From Actinomadura formosensis NBRC 14204 (GTDB lineage: Bacteria > Actinomycetota > Actinomycetes > Streptosporangiales > Streptosporangiaceae), in contig NZ_BCQQ01000073.1 of the NCBI RefSeq assembly GCF_001552155.1, positions 1 through 35,591 on the forward strand: DNA of 35,591 nucleotides, in the 5' to 3' direction. The notes beneath the pieces are model-generated. The model did no database searches. It was not told the DNA's origin and saw only the letters and a program-made list of their open reading frames with translations. Below are positions 6,346 through 15,244 of the stretch, in pieces. The position numbers were made by a program, and so were the translations under genes. Positions within the stretch are counted from its first letter, which is position 1; each line of letters starts with the position of its first letter.

Positions 6346-6870
6346 GTGAGTCAGCGACGACCGCGGCCGTCAGGCGGCGAACCGGCGGACGATGGGGCGG
6401 GCGGCGTCCCCGACGACGTCGCGGCCGCCGTGGAACGGGTGCTGAGCACGACGGCGTTGCTGTGGAGCCGCGCGGAGCAGGGCCTCGAACCCGCCATCTC
6501 GCCGATCCAGCTGCGCGCCGTGGAGGCGATCTCGCGGTTCGGGCGGCTGAACCTCGGCGGGCTGGCCGAGGAGCTCGGGGCGATCCCCTCGTCCGCGAGC
6601 CGGCTGTGCGACCGGCTTGAGGCCGCCGGGCTGATCGTGCGCGAGCCCGCCCGCGAGGACCGGCGGGAGATCATCGTCCGGCTCACCGACCAGGGCGAGC
6701 GGCTGCACACCCAGCTGGTGCGCCGGCGGCGCACGGCGGTGCGGGACGTCCTCGCGCACATGTCGCCCACGTCGCGGGCCCGGCTGATCGACGCGCTGAC
6801 GGAGTTCGGCCAGGCGTGCGAGCGGCGGGACTCCGGCGAGGCCAGGGTGGTCGGGTCCCGGACGGCCTGA
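6346..6870 (+). CDS. MarR-family transcriptional regulator
   Basis: This is a 174-aa winged-helix repressor. The central region shows the MarR DNA-binding fold: SPIQLRAVEAISRF, then LNLGGLAEELGAIPSSASRLCDRLEAAGLI, where the second half is the recognition helix. The wing follows as REPAREDRREIIVRLTDQG, carrying the conserved DxR motif. Members bind palindromes near their targets and are released by phenolic or oxidant ligands. I chose the GTG at 6346, preceded by GAAAGG, because the longer frame upstream is low-complexity and crosses the hairpin region. A TTTGCC/GGCAAA inverted repeat lies downstream at 6899-6914, before the phosphatase gene, and could be its site. Confidence 0.82.
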   Translation: MSQRRPRPSGGEPADDGAGGVPDDVAAAVERVLSTTALLWSRAEQGLEPAISPIQLRAVEAISRFGRLNLGGLAEELGAIPSSASRLCDRLEAAGLIVREPAREDRREIIVRLTDQGERLHTQLVRRRRTAVRDVLAHMSPTSRARLIDALTEFGQACERRDSGEARVVGSRTA

Positions 6871-6898
6871 CACCGCCGATCCGACTCGACATCAAGTA

Positions 6899-6914
6899 TT
6901 TGCCATAGGGCAAA
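6899..6914. promoter_or_regulatory. Inverted repeat TTTGCC-N4-GGCAAA, candidate operator
   Basis: A perfect 6-bp inverted repeat with a 4-nt spacer (ATAG) sits in the 161-bp gap between marR and the phosphatase gene, in a locally AT-richer patch. A further TTTGGCA (6918-6924) follows it. The 16-bp palindrome is of the size bound by MarR dimers. A weak terminator for marR is the alternative. Confidence 0.4.
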
Positions 6915-7031
6915 CTCTTTGGCAGTCTTCCCCTGCGGTCCTCCGTCCGCGCCCACGAACAAAGGCGGGACGGACCGGAACGGGGCGTGGCCGCGTCCGG
7001 TATCGGGGGGCAGTAACGAGATGGGGTCGCG

Positions 7032-8345
7032 ATGAGAACGCAGGGCCGCCCGGCCGGGGCCGGACAGGGCCGCCCGTCCGGGGGCGAGCCGTCCAGGGAC
7101 GCCGGTGACGACCGTCCGCTGCGGGTCGAGCGGGCGCTGCGGGCCGCTCCCGCGCACGCGGTGCCCGAGGCGCTGGCCGCCGCGCTCCGCCGCGCGTACC
7201 CGCAGGTCTCCGGCGCCCGGCTGCTGGTGTGCGACTACCACTCCCGCGTCCTGCTGCCGGTCGAGCCGCTCACCGCCGGGCCCGCGGACGGCGAGGGGCC
7301 GGCCACCGGCGCGCTCGCCATCCGGCAGAGCAACGCCGGGCGGGCGTACCTGTCCCGCCGCGTGCTGCTCTCGGCGTCCGAGGACGGCGACCTCCCGAGC
7401 GCGACGACGACCTACATACCGATCACCGCGCGGGGCGAACGGCTCGGCGTCCTCGAAGTGAACTCGTCCGGCGCCTGGGGCGACGCGGACGCGCTGGCGG
7501 AGATCGGTGAACTGCTCGGCACCGCGCTGAAGGTCGCCTGGAACTGGACCGACCGGTACGAGCGGGCCCGGCGCCGGCAGCGCCTCACGCTCGCCGCCGA
7601 ACTGCAGTGGCAGCTGCTCCCCGGCCACGCCTGCACCGACCGGGGGTTCAGCCTCGCCGGTCATCTGGAGCCCGCCTACTCGATCGGCGGGGACAACTTC
7701 GACTGGTCCGCCGAGCACGACCATCTGGCGTTGACCGTCACCAACGGGGCGGGCACCGGCATCAGCGCGGCACTGCTGACCTCGCTGACCGTCGGCGCAC
7801 TGCGCAACGCGCGCCGCTCCGGCGCCGATCTCGGCGAGCAGGCGAGCCTGGCGAACGACATGGTCCACGTCCGGTACGGGGGCCGGGAGTTCACCGAGAC
7901 CCTCGTCATGCGGATCGACTTCGCGGACGGGACCGTCCACATCATCGACGCGGGCTCGCCGCGCATCCTGCTGCTGCGCGGCGCCGAGGTGACGCGGGTG
8001 CCGCTGGAGCAGCAGCTTCCGCTCGGCATGTTCCCCGACACCGAGTACCGGCCCCAGCGGTTCCGCCTCGAACCCGGCGACCGGATGGTCATCGTCAGCG
8101 ACGGGGTCTTCGCCGCGCGGACCGCGCGCGGCGAGTTCGGCGCGCACGCGCTGGAGCAGGCGACCCGCCGCAGCCGCCTGCAGGACGCGGCGGAGGTGCC
8201 GCTCACCATCATCAACGAGCTGATCGACTACCACGATGGCACCGGCCTGGAGGACGACGCGGTCGTGGTGTGCCTCGACTGGCACCCCTCCCCGGACGAC
8301 GGCACGGCCTCTGTGCAGCGCCTCCGCGACGAGCCGGAGCCGTAG
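7032..8345 (+). CDS. GAF/SpoIIE-type (PPM) serine phosphatase, altered metal motif
   Basis: This 437-aa soluble protein has a GAF-like sensory domain (about residues 40-185, with TTTYIPITARGERLGVLEV) and a C-terminal RsbU/SpoIIE-type PPM phosphatase domain (about 190-425). Such proteins dephosphorylate anti-sigma-factor antagonists in general stress control. The motif GGDNFDW supplies D221 and D224, and the C-terminal LEDDAVVV supplies the last acidic pair. The usual D-x-SGKG motif reads TNGAGTG, with N238 in place of the metal-binding Asp, so catalysis may be weakened or altered. No RsbW-type kinase or antagonist is adjacent. The ATG at 7032 has only weak ribosome-site sequence (GGGGTCGCG); the first 30 residues are disordered. 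An inverted repeat at 6899-6914 may control it. Confidence 0.8.
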   Translation: MRTQGRPAGAGQGRPSGGEPSRDAGDDRPLRVERALRAAPAHAVPEALAAALRRAYPQVSGARLLVCDYHSRVLLPVEPLTAGPADGEGPATGALAIRQSNAGRAYLSRRVLLSASEDGDLPSATTTYIPITARGERLGVLEVNSSGAWGDADALAEIGELLGTALKVAWNWTDRYERARRRQRLTLAAELQWQLLPGHACTDRGFSLAGHLEPAYSIGGDNFDWSAEHDHLALTVTNGAGTGISAALLTSLTVGALRNARRSGADLGEQASLANDMVHVRYGGREFTETLVMRIDFADGTVHIIDAGSPRILLLRGAEVTRVPLEQQLPLGMFPDTEYRPQRFRLEPGDRMVIVSDGVFAARTARGEFGAHALEQATRRSRLQDAAEVPLTIINELIDYHDGTGLEDDAVVVCLDWHPSPDDGTASVQRLRDEPEP

Positions 8346-8424
8346 CGGAGGCCGCCGCGGGGCCGCCGCCGACCGGCGGGTAACCTCCGGCTATCAGATC
8401 ACCCGGCGAACCGAGGAGCCCCCC

Positions 8425-9162
8425 ATGCCGGAACTGAGTGCCGCGGAGACCGTGCGCGCCACCGACAAGACCATCCACGACATCGGATCGAAGTGGATGC
8501 TGGACCCGGTGATTTCGGAGCGCGGGAAGGAACTGGGGTACGCCAACCCGTTCGCGTTCTACTTCGCCGGCCGCGGCGGCGTGCTCGGCGATGTCGACGG
8601 CAGCGTGGTCTCGGCCGCGCTGGGCTGGTTCGAGCCGCGAACCGTCCGGGCCATGTGGGACGAGGGCGTCGCGGTCGCCGGGGCCAGGGAGGCCGCGCGG
8701 CGCTACGCGCGGGCGTTCACCGCCTGGGGCGAGGAGCGCCTCCCGGACGACCCGCGCCTGTGCGAGCTGGCCGAGCGGGTCGCCGGCGCCACCGAGGGCT
8801 CGGGCCTGCCGCTGTTCTGCGGCTGGCGCGCCGAGCCGCTGCCGGACAGCGGCCCCGGCCGGCTGCTGCAGGTGCTGCAGGTGCTGCGGGAACTGCGGGG
8901 CGGCCTGCACCTGGTCGCCACGACGGCCGTCGGCCTGGCGCCGGTGGAGGCGATCTTGACCGGGGACGGGGAGGGCACCGCGAAGTTCCTCGGCTGGCGG
9001 GGCGACTTCCCCGACTGCGCGGCGCTGAAGCCCCGCCGCGCGGAGGCCGAGGAGATCACCGACAGCCTCGCCGCCGCGGTGTACGAGCGGGCGCTGTCCC
9101 CGTCCGAACGCGCCGAGTTCGCCGGCCTGGTCGCGAAGGCGGGCGCCGCCGTCCTCGGCTGA
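8425..9162 (+). CDS. SCO6745-like conserved actinobacterial protein
   Basis: This 245-aa protein resembles the SCO6745-type family of conserved actinobacterial proteins, whose biochemical role is unknown to me. It is predicted to be all-helical and soluble. Features include KTIHDIGSKWMLDP near the N-terminus, NPFAFYFAGRGGVLGDV, a central FCGWRAEPLP and an RELRGGLHLVATTAVGLAP segment. The start is the ATG at 8425, with GAGGAG 7 nt upstream; the longer frame covers the 3' end of the phosphatase gene. It is followed after 66 bp by formate dehydrogenase on the same strand, with a SigB-like promoter between them, so the two may be separately transcribed. Confidence 0.65.
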   Translation: MPELSAAETVRATDKTIHDIGSKWMLDPVISERGKELGYANPFAFYFAGRGGVLGDVDGSVVSAALGWFEPRTVRAMWDEGVAVAGAREAARRYARAFTAWGEERLPDDPRLCELAERVAGATEGSGLPLFCGWRAEPLPDSGPGRLLQVLQVLRELRGGLHLVATTAVGLAPVEAILTGDGEGTAKFLGWRGDFPDCAALKPRRAEAEEITDSLAAAVYERALSPSERAEFAGLVAKAGAAVLG

Positions 9163-9169
9163 GCGCCTT

Positions 9170-9194
9170 GTTTCACGGGCCGCGCGGCGGGTAG
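9170..9194 (+). promoter_or_regulatory. SigB-like promoter upstream of formate dehydrogenase
   Basis: GTTTC (9170-9174), a 14-bp spacer and GGGTAG (9189-9194) match the actinomycete SigB-family consensus (GTTT / GGGTAY, 14-16 bp apart) well. The -10 element is 34 bp before the GTG at 9229, giving a leader of about 25-30 nt. This would place fdhA under general-stress control; inferred from sequence only. Confidence 0.45.
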
Positions 9195-9228
9195 GTGGAC
9201 GGCGCGCCAAGGTGAAGGGCGGTGGGGC

Positions 9229-12200
9229 GTGGGCGTCCGTACATGGATCGGGTCATGGCCCGTCTACCGCCAGTTCACCGGCGATGACCCGCTCGGCCGC
9301 GGAGCCGCGGCCAAGAGCGCGGGGACCGAGCGGATCAGGGCGAGGGTGAGCACGGCCGACCAGGTCGTGAAGTCCGTCTGCCCGTACTGCGCGGTCGGCT
9401 GCGGGCAGGACGTGTACGTCAAGGACGGCAAGGTCGTCCAGATCGAGGGCGACCCGGACTCGCCGATCAGCCGGGGCCGGCTGTGCCCGAAGGGCTCGGC
9501 CAGCCTCCAGCTGACCACCGGGTCGGCCCGCGAGCACCAGGTGCTCTACCGGCGCCCGCACGGCACCGGCTGGGAGCGCCTCGACCTCGACACGGCGATG
9601 GACATGATCGCCGACCGGGTGATCGAGACGCGCCGGCGCGGCTGGCAGTGGGAGGAGCAGGGCCTGCGGGTGCGGCGCACGCTGGGCATCGCGAGCCTCG
9701 GCGGCGCCACCCTCGACAACGAGGAGAACTACCTGATCAAGAAGCTGTTCACCGCGCTCGGCGCGGTGCAGATCGAAAATCAGGCGCGCGTTTGACACTC
9801 CTCCACCGTTCCCGGTCTGGGAACCTCGTTCGGACGCGGCGGCGCGACCACCTTCCAGCAGGACCTGCAGAACTCGGACTGCATCGTCATCCAGGGCTCG
9901 AACATGGCCGAGTGCCATCCGGTCGGGTTCCAGTGGGTGATGGAGGCGAAGGCGCGCGGCGCGAAGCTGATCCACGTCGATCCGCGGTTCACGCGGACGA
10001 GCGCGCTCGCGGACGCGCACGTCCCGCTGCGCGCGGGCAGCGACATCGCGTTCCTCGGCGGGATCATCAACTACGTCCTGGAGAACGAGAAGTACTTCCG
10101 CGACTACGTGGTGGCCTACACCAACGCGCCGGTGATCCTCACCGAGGACTTCCGCGACACCGAGGACCTCGACGGCGTGTTCTCCGGCCTGGACCCGCAG
10201 AAGCGCAGCTACGACCACACGACATGGCAGTACGAGGGCCTGGAGGTCCAGTCGGCCGCCGGCCGGCGCGACATGGAGTACGGCGAGCGCGTCACCTCCC
10301 TCGCGGAGGCGGCCCGCGGTGAGGCGCACGGTTCGGGCGGCGCGGCGCTCGGCGAGGGCGACCCGCGGCGCGACCCGACGCTGGAGCATCCGCGCTGCGT
10401 GTTCCAGGTGCTCAAGCGGCACTTCTCGCGGTACACGCCGGAGATGGTCGAGCGGATCTGCGGCGTCCCGCGCGACCGGTTCCTCCGGGTGTGCGAGACG
10501 CTCACCGAGAACTCCGGCCGGGACCGGACGTCCGCGTTCGTGTACGCGGTGGGCTGGACGCAGCACTCGGTCGGCGTCCAGTACATCCGGACGGCGGCGA
10601 TCCTGCAGGGGCTGCTCGGCAACATCGGGCGGCCGGGCGGCGGCATCATGGCGCTGCGCGGGCACGCGTCCATCCAGGGGTCGACCGACATCCCGACGCT
10701 GTTCAACCTGCTGCCCGGCTACATCCCGATGCCGCACGCGCACACCAACCAGGACCTGGACTCGTTCATCCAGGCCGAGGCCGCGCGCAAGGGCTTCTGG
10801 GGCGACATGCGCGCCTACCTCGTCAGCCTGCTGAAGTCGTACTGGGGTGACGCGGCGACCGAGGACAACGAGTACTGCTTCGACTATCTGCCGCGGCTGA
10901 CCGGCTCGCACAGCACGTACGAGACGGCGATGGCGCAGATCAACGGCGTGTGCAAGGGCTACTTCCTGATGGGCGAGAACCCGGCCGTCGGGTCCGCGAA
11001 CGCCAAGATCCAGCGGCTCGGGATGGCGAACCTCGACTGGCTCGTCGTCCGCGACTTCTCGCTGATCGAGTCGGCGACGTGGTGGAAGGACGGCCCGGAG
11101 ATCGAGTCGGGTGAGATGCGCACCGAGGACATCGGCACCGAGGTGTTCTTCCTCCCGGCCGCCGCGCACACCGAGAAGGACGGCAGCTTCACCAACACCC
11201 AGCGCATGCTGCAGTGGCACCACAAGGCGGTGGAGCCCGCCGGGGACGCGCGCAGCGACCTGTGGTTCACCTACCACCTGGGCCGCATCATCCGGGCGAA
11301 GCTCGCCGCGTCCAGCGACGAGATGAACCGCCCGATCCTCGACCTGACGTGGGACTATCCGACGCACGGCGAGCTGGACGAACCGGACGCCGAGGCGGTG
11401 CTCGCCGAGATCAACGGCTTCGACGCCGACGGGAACCCGCTGTCGTCCTATACGCAGCTGAAGGACGACGGGTCCACAAGGTGCGGCTGCTGGATCTACT
11501 GTGGCTGCTACGCCGACGGCGTCAACCAGCCCGCCCGCCGCAAGCCCGGCAAGGACCAGCACTGGGTCGCCCCCGAGTGGGGCTGGGCGTGGCCCGCGAA
11601 CCGCCGCATCCTCTACAACCGGGCGTCCGCCGACCCGGACGGCAACCCGTGGAGCGACCGCAAGGCCTACGTCTGGTGGGACGCCGGGAAAGGCCGATGG
11701 ACGGGCCACGACGTGCCCGACTTCATCGCCGACCGGCCGCCGGACTACAAGCCGCCGCGGGACGCGAGGGGCCCGGACGCGCTCGCCGGCACCGACCCGT
11801 TCATCATGCAGGCGGACGGGAAGGCATGGCTGTTCGTCCCGGCCGGGCTGACGGACGGCCCGCTACCGGCGCACTACGAGCCGCAGGAGTCGCCGTTCAC
11901 CAACCCGCTGTACAAGCAGCAGCGCAACCCCGTCCGGCATCTGCTGCCGCCGCATCCCGACAACCGGTACGGGCCGAGCGGCGACGCGCCGGGCGCGGAG
12001 GTGTACCCGTTCGTGGTGACGACGTACCGGCTCACCGAGCACCACACGGCGGGCGGCATGTCGCGCTGGCAGCCGTACCTCGCCGAGCTGCAGCCGGAGT
12101 TCTTCTGCGAGGTGTCGCCGGAGCTGGCGGCCGAGCGGAGCCTGGAGCACGGCGGCTGGGCGACGATCGTCAGCCCGCGCGCCGTGATCGAGGCCCGCGT

Positions 12201-12480
12201 CCTGGTCACCGACCGGATGCGGCCCCTCGTCGTGGACGGCCGGACCGTCCACCAGATCGGCCTGCCCTACCACTGGGGGCCGAACGGCTACAGCCGCGGT
12301 GACGCCGCGAACGAGCTGCTGCACCTCGCCCTCGACCCGAACACGCACATCCAGGAGGCCAAGGCCATCTCCTGCGACATCCGCCCCGGCCGCCGCCCGC
12401 GCGGCGCCGCCGCCGGCGCGCTGGTCCGCCGCTACCGGGAGCGGGCCGGCATCACCGCCGAAACGGGCACCGAGATCTAG
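9229..12480 (+). CDS. fdhA: Formate dehydrogenase catalytic subunit, selenoprotein (in-frame TGA = Sec189)
   Basis: This 1083-aa molybdopterin enzyme oxidises formate to CO2. The frame is open from the GTG at 9229 to the TAG at 12480 except for one TGA (9793-9795) in NQARV-Sec-HSSTVPGLG, exactly the Sec position of FdnG/FdhF-type enzymes, so it is read through rather than ended. C51-xx-C54-xxx-C58 and C86 bind the 4Fe-4S cluster, followed by KGS. NMAECHPVGF, LIHVDPRFTRT and QGSTDIPTLFNLLPGY are molybdopterin-guanine-dinucleotide contacts. A second Cys-rich patch, CGCWIYCGC (C752, C754, C758, C760), is unusual for E. coli enzymes but fits the actinobacterial branch. No Tat signal is seen, so it is probably cytoplasmic. 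No Fe-S or diaphorase subunit follows; the electron partner must be encoded elsewhere. It converges with the selABD operon. Confidence 0.93.
9793..9824 (+). other. Selenocysteine codon with bacterial SECIS-like hairpin
   Basis: The TGA at 9793-9795 is followed by GTTCCC (9808-9813), a GGTCT loop (9814-9818) and GGGAAC (9819-9824). This is a perfect 6-bp stem whose 5-nt loop equals the GGUCU loop bound by SelB in the E. coli fdhF element. The loop begins 18 nt after the codon, within the usual range for bacterial SECIS elements. The coding frame stays open across it. Confidence 0.85.
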
Positions 12481-12491
12481 CGGACGACGCT

Positions 12492-13481
12492 CTAACGGAC
12501 GACGAGGGGGGTGTCGCCGGCGGGGACCAGTTCGCCGATGACGGGGGCGCCGGGGATCTCGCCGGCGATGAGGAGGCCGCCGGAGGTCTGCGCGTCGGCG
12601 AGCAGCAGCCGGTCCTCCTGCGGTGTCGCGCCGAAGTCGGTGTGCGGGGCGACCCAGGCGAGGTTGCGGCGGGTGCCGCCGCTGACGTACCCGTCGCGGA
12701 GGGACGCGCGGGCGCCGTCCAGGTAGGGGACGGCGGCGGCGTCGACCACGGCGGTGACCCCGGACGCGCGGGCCAGTTTGTAGAGATGGCCGAGCAGCCC
12801 GAAGCCGGTGACGTCGGTGGCGCAGACGGCGCCCGCGTCGAGCGCGGCGGCGGACGCGTCCCGGTTCAGCTCGACCATGGTGGCGACGGCGTGGTCGAAC
12901 ACCTCGCCGGTCGCCTTGTGCCGGTTGTTCAGCACCCCGAGGCCGAGCGGTTTGGTGAGGGTGAGCGGCACGCCGGGCTTGCCGGTGTCGTTGCGCAGGA
13001 GCGCGGCGGGGTCGGCGACACCGGTGACGGCCATGCCGTACTTGGGTTCGGGGTCGTCCACGCTGTGGCCGCCGCCGACATGGCAGCCCGCCTGCGCGGC
13101 GACGTCCAGGCCGCCGCGCAGGACCTCGCGCGCCAGGTCGAACGGCAGCACCTCGCGGGGCCACGCGAGCAGGTTCACCGCGACGATGGGCCGGCCGCCG
13201 ACCGCGTAGACGTCGGAGAGCGCGTTGGCGGCGGCGATGCGTCCCCAGTCGTAGGGGTCGTCGACGACGGGGGTGAAGAAGTCGGCGGTGGCGACGGTGG
13301 CCAGGCCGTCGCGGAGGCGGACGACGGCGGCGTCGTCACCGGTGTCCAGCCCGACGAGCAGTTCGGCGTTGGGCTGCGCGGGGGCGGTGTTCAGGCCGGC
13401 GACGACGTCCTCCAGCTCACCTGGCGGGATCTTGCAGGCGCAGCCGCCGCCGTGCGCGTACTGGGTCAGCCTCTTCATCAT
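12492..13481 (-). CDS. selD: Selenide, water dikinase (selenophosphate synthetase)
   Basis: This 329-aa enzyme makes selenophosphate from selenide and ATP, the selenium donor for Sec-tRNA. The N-terminal RLTQYAHGGGCACKIPP aligns with the E. coli active-site region, placing the catalytic Cys at C14 and Lys at K17; it is a Cys form, not a selenoprotein itself. GLDTGDDAAVVRL, FFTPVVDDPYDWGRIAAANALSDVYAVGG and HVGGGHSVDDPEPKYGMAVTG are the ATP- and metal-binding motifs. The start ATG (13481) overlaps the selB stop (ATGA), with AAAGGA upstream; a second in-frame ATG directly follows. It is the last gene of selA-selB-selD and ends 11 bp from the fdhA stop on the opposite strand. No terminator is visible between them. 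Confidence 0.94.
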   Translation of the reverse strand: MMKRLTQYAHGGGCACKIPPGELEDVVAGLNTAPAQPNAELLVGLDTGDDAAVVRLRDGLATVATADFFTPVVDDPYDWGRIAAANALSDVYAVGGRPIVAVNLLAWPREVLPFDLAREVLRGGLDVAAQAGCHVGGGHSVDDPEPKYGMAVTGVADPAALLRNDTGKPGVPLTLTKPLGLGVLNNRHKATGEVFDHAVATMVELNRDASAAALDAGAVCATDVTGFGLLGHLYKLARASGVTAVVDAAAVPYLDGARASLRDGYVSGGTRRNLAWVAPHTDFGATPQEDRLLLADAQTSGGLLIAGEIPGAPVIGELVPAGDTPLVVR

Positions 13482-15244
13482 GTCGTCCTTTCGGTGCAGC
13501 GGCGGCGGAGGTCGTCCACCCTGACCGTGTAGCCCCGCTCGTCGAGGTGCTCCAGGAGCGGGACGGCGACGCGGCGGGTGGTGCCAAGCGCGCGGCGCGC
13601 CTCGCTCAGCGTGAACGGGCCGCCCAGCTTCGCCAGGAGCGCGGCGGCGCGGGCGTCGTCGCCGGGCAGCAGGACGATGCCGGCGCCGACCTTGAGGAGC
13701 GCGCCGGTCGCCGCGGCGGCGGCGAGCATCTTCGGGGTCAGGCCGAGTTCGGCGAGGCGGCCCGCGTCCGGGGCCTGGAACGGGGCGCCGGTCAGGTCGC
13801 GGCGGACGGCGTCGACGGCCCGCCGGACGGCCGGCGGCAGTTCGGGGGCGGTCGTCCGGCCGTAGATGCGGCCGTCGCGCCGCCGCAGGCCGGCGGCGAG
13901 GGCCTCGACGAGCGCGCGGTCGGGCAGGCCGAGGGCGCGGCGGGCGGCGTCGGCGGAAAGGCCGGGGTCGGCCGGGTGGGCGGCGGCGTGCTCCTCGACG
14001 GCCGCGATGAGGCGTTCGCGGAGGTCCGCCCAGTGGCCGGGGTCGGCGAGCCAGTCCCCCGCGACCGGCTCGGCCGGGACGGGCACGCCCATCGCGACCA
14101 GGTCCGTGCGCGTGATCAGCCTGCGGCGGCGGAGTTCGCCGGCACCGTCGGGGCGTCCGGTGATCGAGGCGAGTTCGCGGGCCCGCGCCGCCGCCGCACC
14201 GCGCCGCGTGAACGGCTCGGGGCGGACGTCCAGCACAGTGACCCCGGCCGGGACGCGATGCCGCCCGGGGTCGCGGAGCAGCGCGCCGTCACCGATCCGC
14301 AGCGGCAGCGTCCGCCGCAGAGCCAGCCGCGCGGTGTCGTCGCCGAGCGGACGCACATGGACCGGCACCGCCGCCGAGCCCACGTGCAGGATCAGCTCGC
14401 ACGGCAGGTCGCGCGCCGGTTCGCCGCGCAGCCGCACGTCGACGACGTCGGCGGTGAGCCAGCGTCCCGGGGTGAGCAGGGCTTCGCCGCGGCCCGCCCC
14501 GCCCGCGCCTCCGTGCAGGTTCACCGCGACGCGGGCGACCGCGCCGACCCGGTCGCGGTCCTCCTTGAGGCTTTGCAGGCCGCGCACGCGCACGAGGTCG
14601 CCGCCGCAGGCCAGGCGGTCGCCGACGCTGATCGTCCCGGCGCCGAGCGTCCCGGTCACGACCGTGCCCCTGCCCCGGATCGTGAAGACCCGGTCGATCC
14701 AGAGCCGCACGTCGGCGTCCGCGTCCGGGGCGGGAAGGGACGCGGTGAGCCGTTCCAGGGCGGCGCGCAGGTCGTCCAGGCCCTCGCCGGTGGTGCCGCT
14801 CACCATGACGGACTCGACTTCGCCGAGCGAGGTGGCCGCGATGCGGGAGAGTGCCTCCTCCCGCGCCAGGTCCGCCATGCCGGCGCCCGCGAGGTCGCGG
14901 CGCGTCACGACGAGGAGCCCGTGCCGCACGCCGAGCGCGTCCAGCACCGCCAGGTGCTCCTCCGACTGCCGCTGCCAGCCCTGGTCCGCCGCGACCACGA
15001 ACATGACGGCCGGGACGGGCCCGACACCGGCCAGCATCGTGGCGACGAGGCGCTCATGCCCGGGGACGTCGACGAACGCGAGGCGATCCCCGCCGGGGAG
15101 GGTGGTCCAGGCGAAGCCCAGCTCGATCGTCAGGCCGCGCCGCCGCTCCTCCTCCAGCCGGTCGGGTTCCATCCCGGTGAGGGCGCGGACCAGCGTGGAC
15201 TTGCCGTGGTCCACATGCCCGGCGGTCGCGACGACGTGCATCAT
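13478..15244 (-). CDS. selB: Selenocysteine-specific elongation factor SelB
   Basis: This 588-aa GTPase delivers Sec-tRNA to the ribosome and recognises the SECIS hairpin. The N-terminal GTPase domain shows GHVDHGKST (G1), RRGLTIELGFAW (switch I region), DVPGHERLV (G3) and TRRDLAG (G4). Translation-factor beta-barrel domains follow (IRGRGTVVTGTL, GDRL, RVRGLQSLKEDRDRVGAVARVAVNL). The C-terminal part is made of winged-helix repeats, ending with SEARRALGTTRRVAVPLLEHLDERGYTVR, which bind the SECIS RNA. ATGs at 15244 and 15241 are adjacent; the first overlaps the selA TGA and has GGGAGG 7 nt upstream. Its substrate message is almost certainly the neighbouring fdhA. Confidence 0.95.
   Translation of the reverse strand: MMHVVATAGHVDHGKSTLVRALTGMEPDRLEEERRRGLTIELGFAWTTLPGGDRLAFVDVPGHERLVATMLAGVGPVPAVMFVVAADQGWQRQSEEHLAVLDALGVRHGLLVVTRRDLAGAGMADLAREEALSRIAATSLGEVESVMVSGTTGEGLDDLRAALERLTASLPAPDADADVRLWIDRVFTIRGRGTVVTGTLGAGTISVGDRLACGGDLVRVRGLQSLKEDRDRVGAVARVAVNLHGGAGGAGRGEALLTPGRWLTADVVDVRLRGEPARDLPCELILHVGSAAVPVHVRPLGDDTARLALRRTLPLRIGDGALLRDPGRHRVPAGVTVLDVRPEPFTRRGAAAARARELASITGRPDGAGELRRRRLITRTDLVAMGVPVPAEPVAGDWLADPGHWADLRERLIAAVEEHAAAHPADPGLSADAARRALGLPDRALVEALAAGLRRRDGRIYGRTTAPELPPAVRRAVDAVRRDLTGAPFQAPDAGRLAELGLTPKMLAAAAATGALLKVGAGIVLLPGDDARAAALLAKLGGPFTLSEARRALGTTRRVAVPLLEHLDERGYTVRVDDLRRRCTERTT

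Noticed and set aside
9229..9795. fdhA split into two genes or a pseudogene by a TGA stop
   Set aside because: Both halves are in the same frame, the TGA is at the known Sec position, a SECIS-like hairpin follows and selA, selB and selD are adjacent.
12481..12504. Direct repeat CGGACGACG (12481-12489, 12496-12504) between fdhA and selD
   Set aside because: It lies partly within the selD 3' coding end and looks like chance similarity; no terminator shape.
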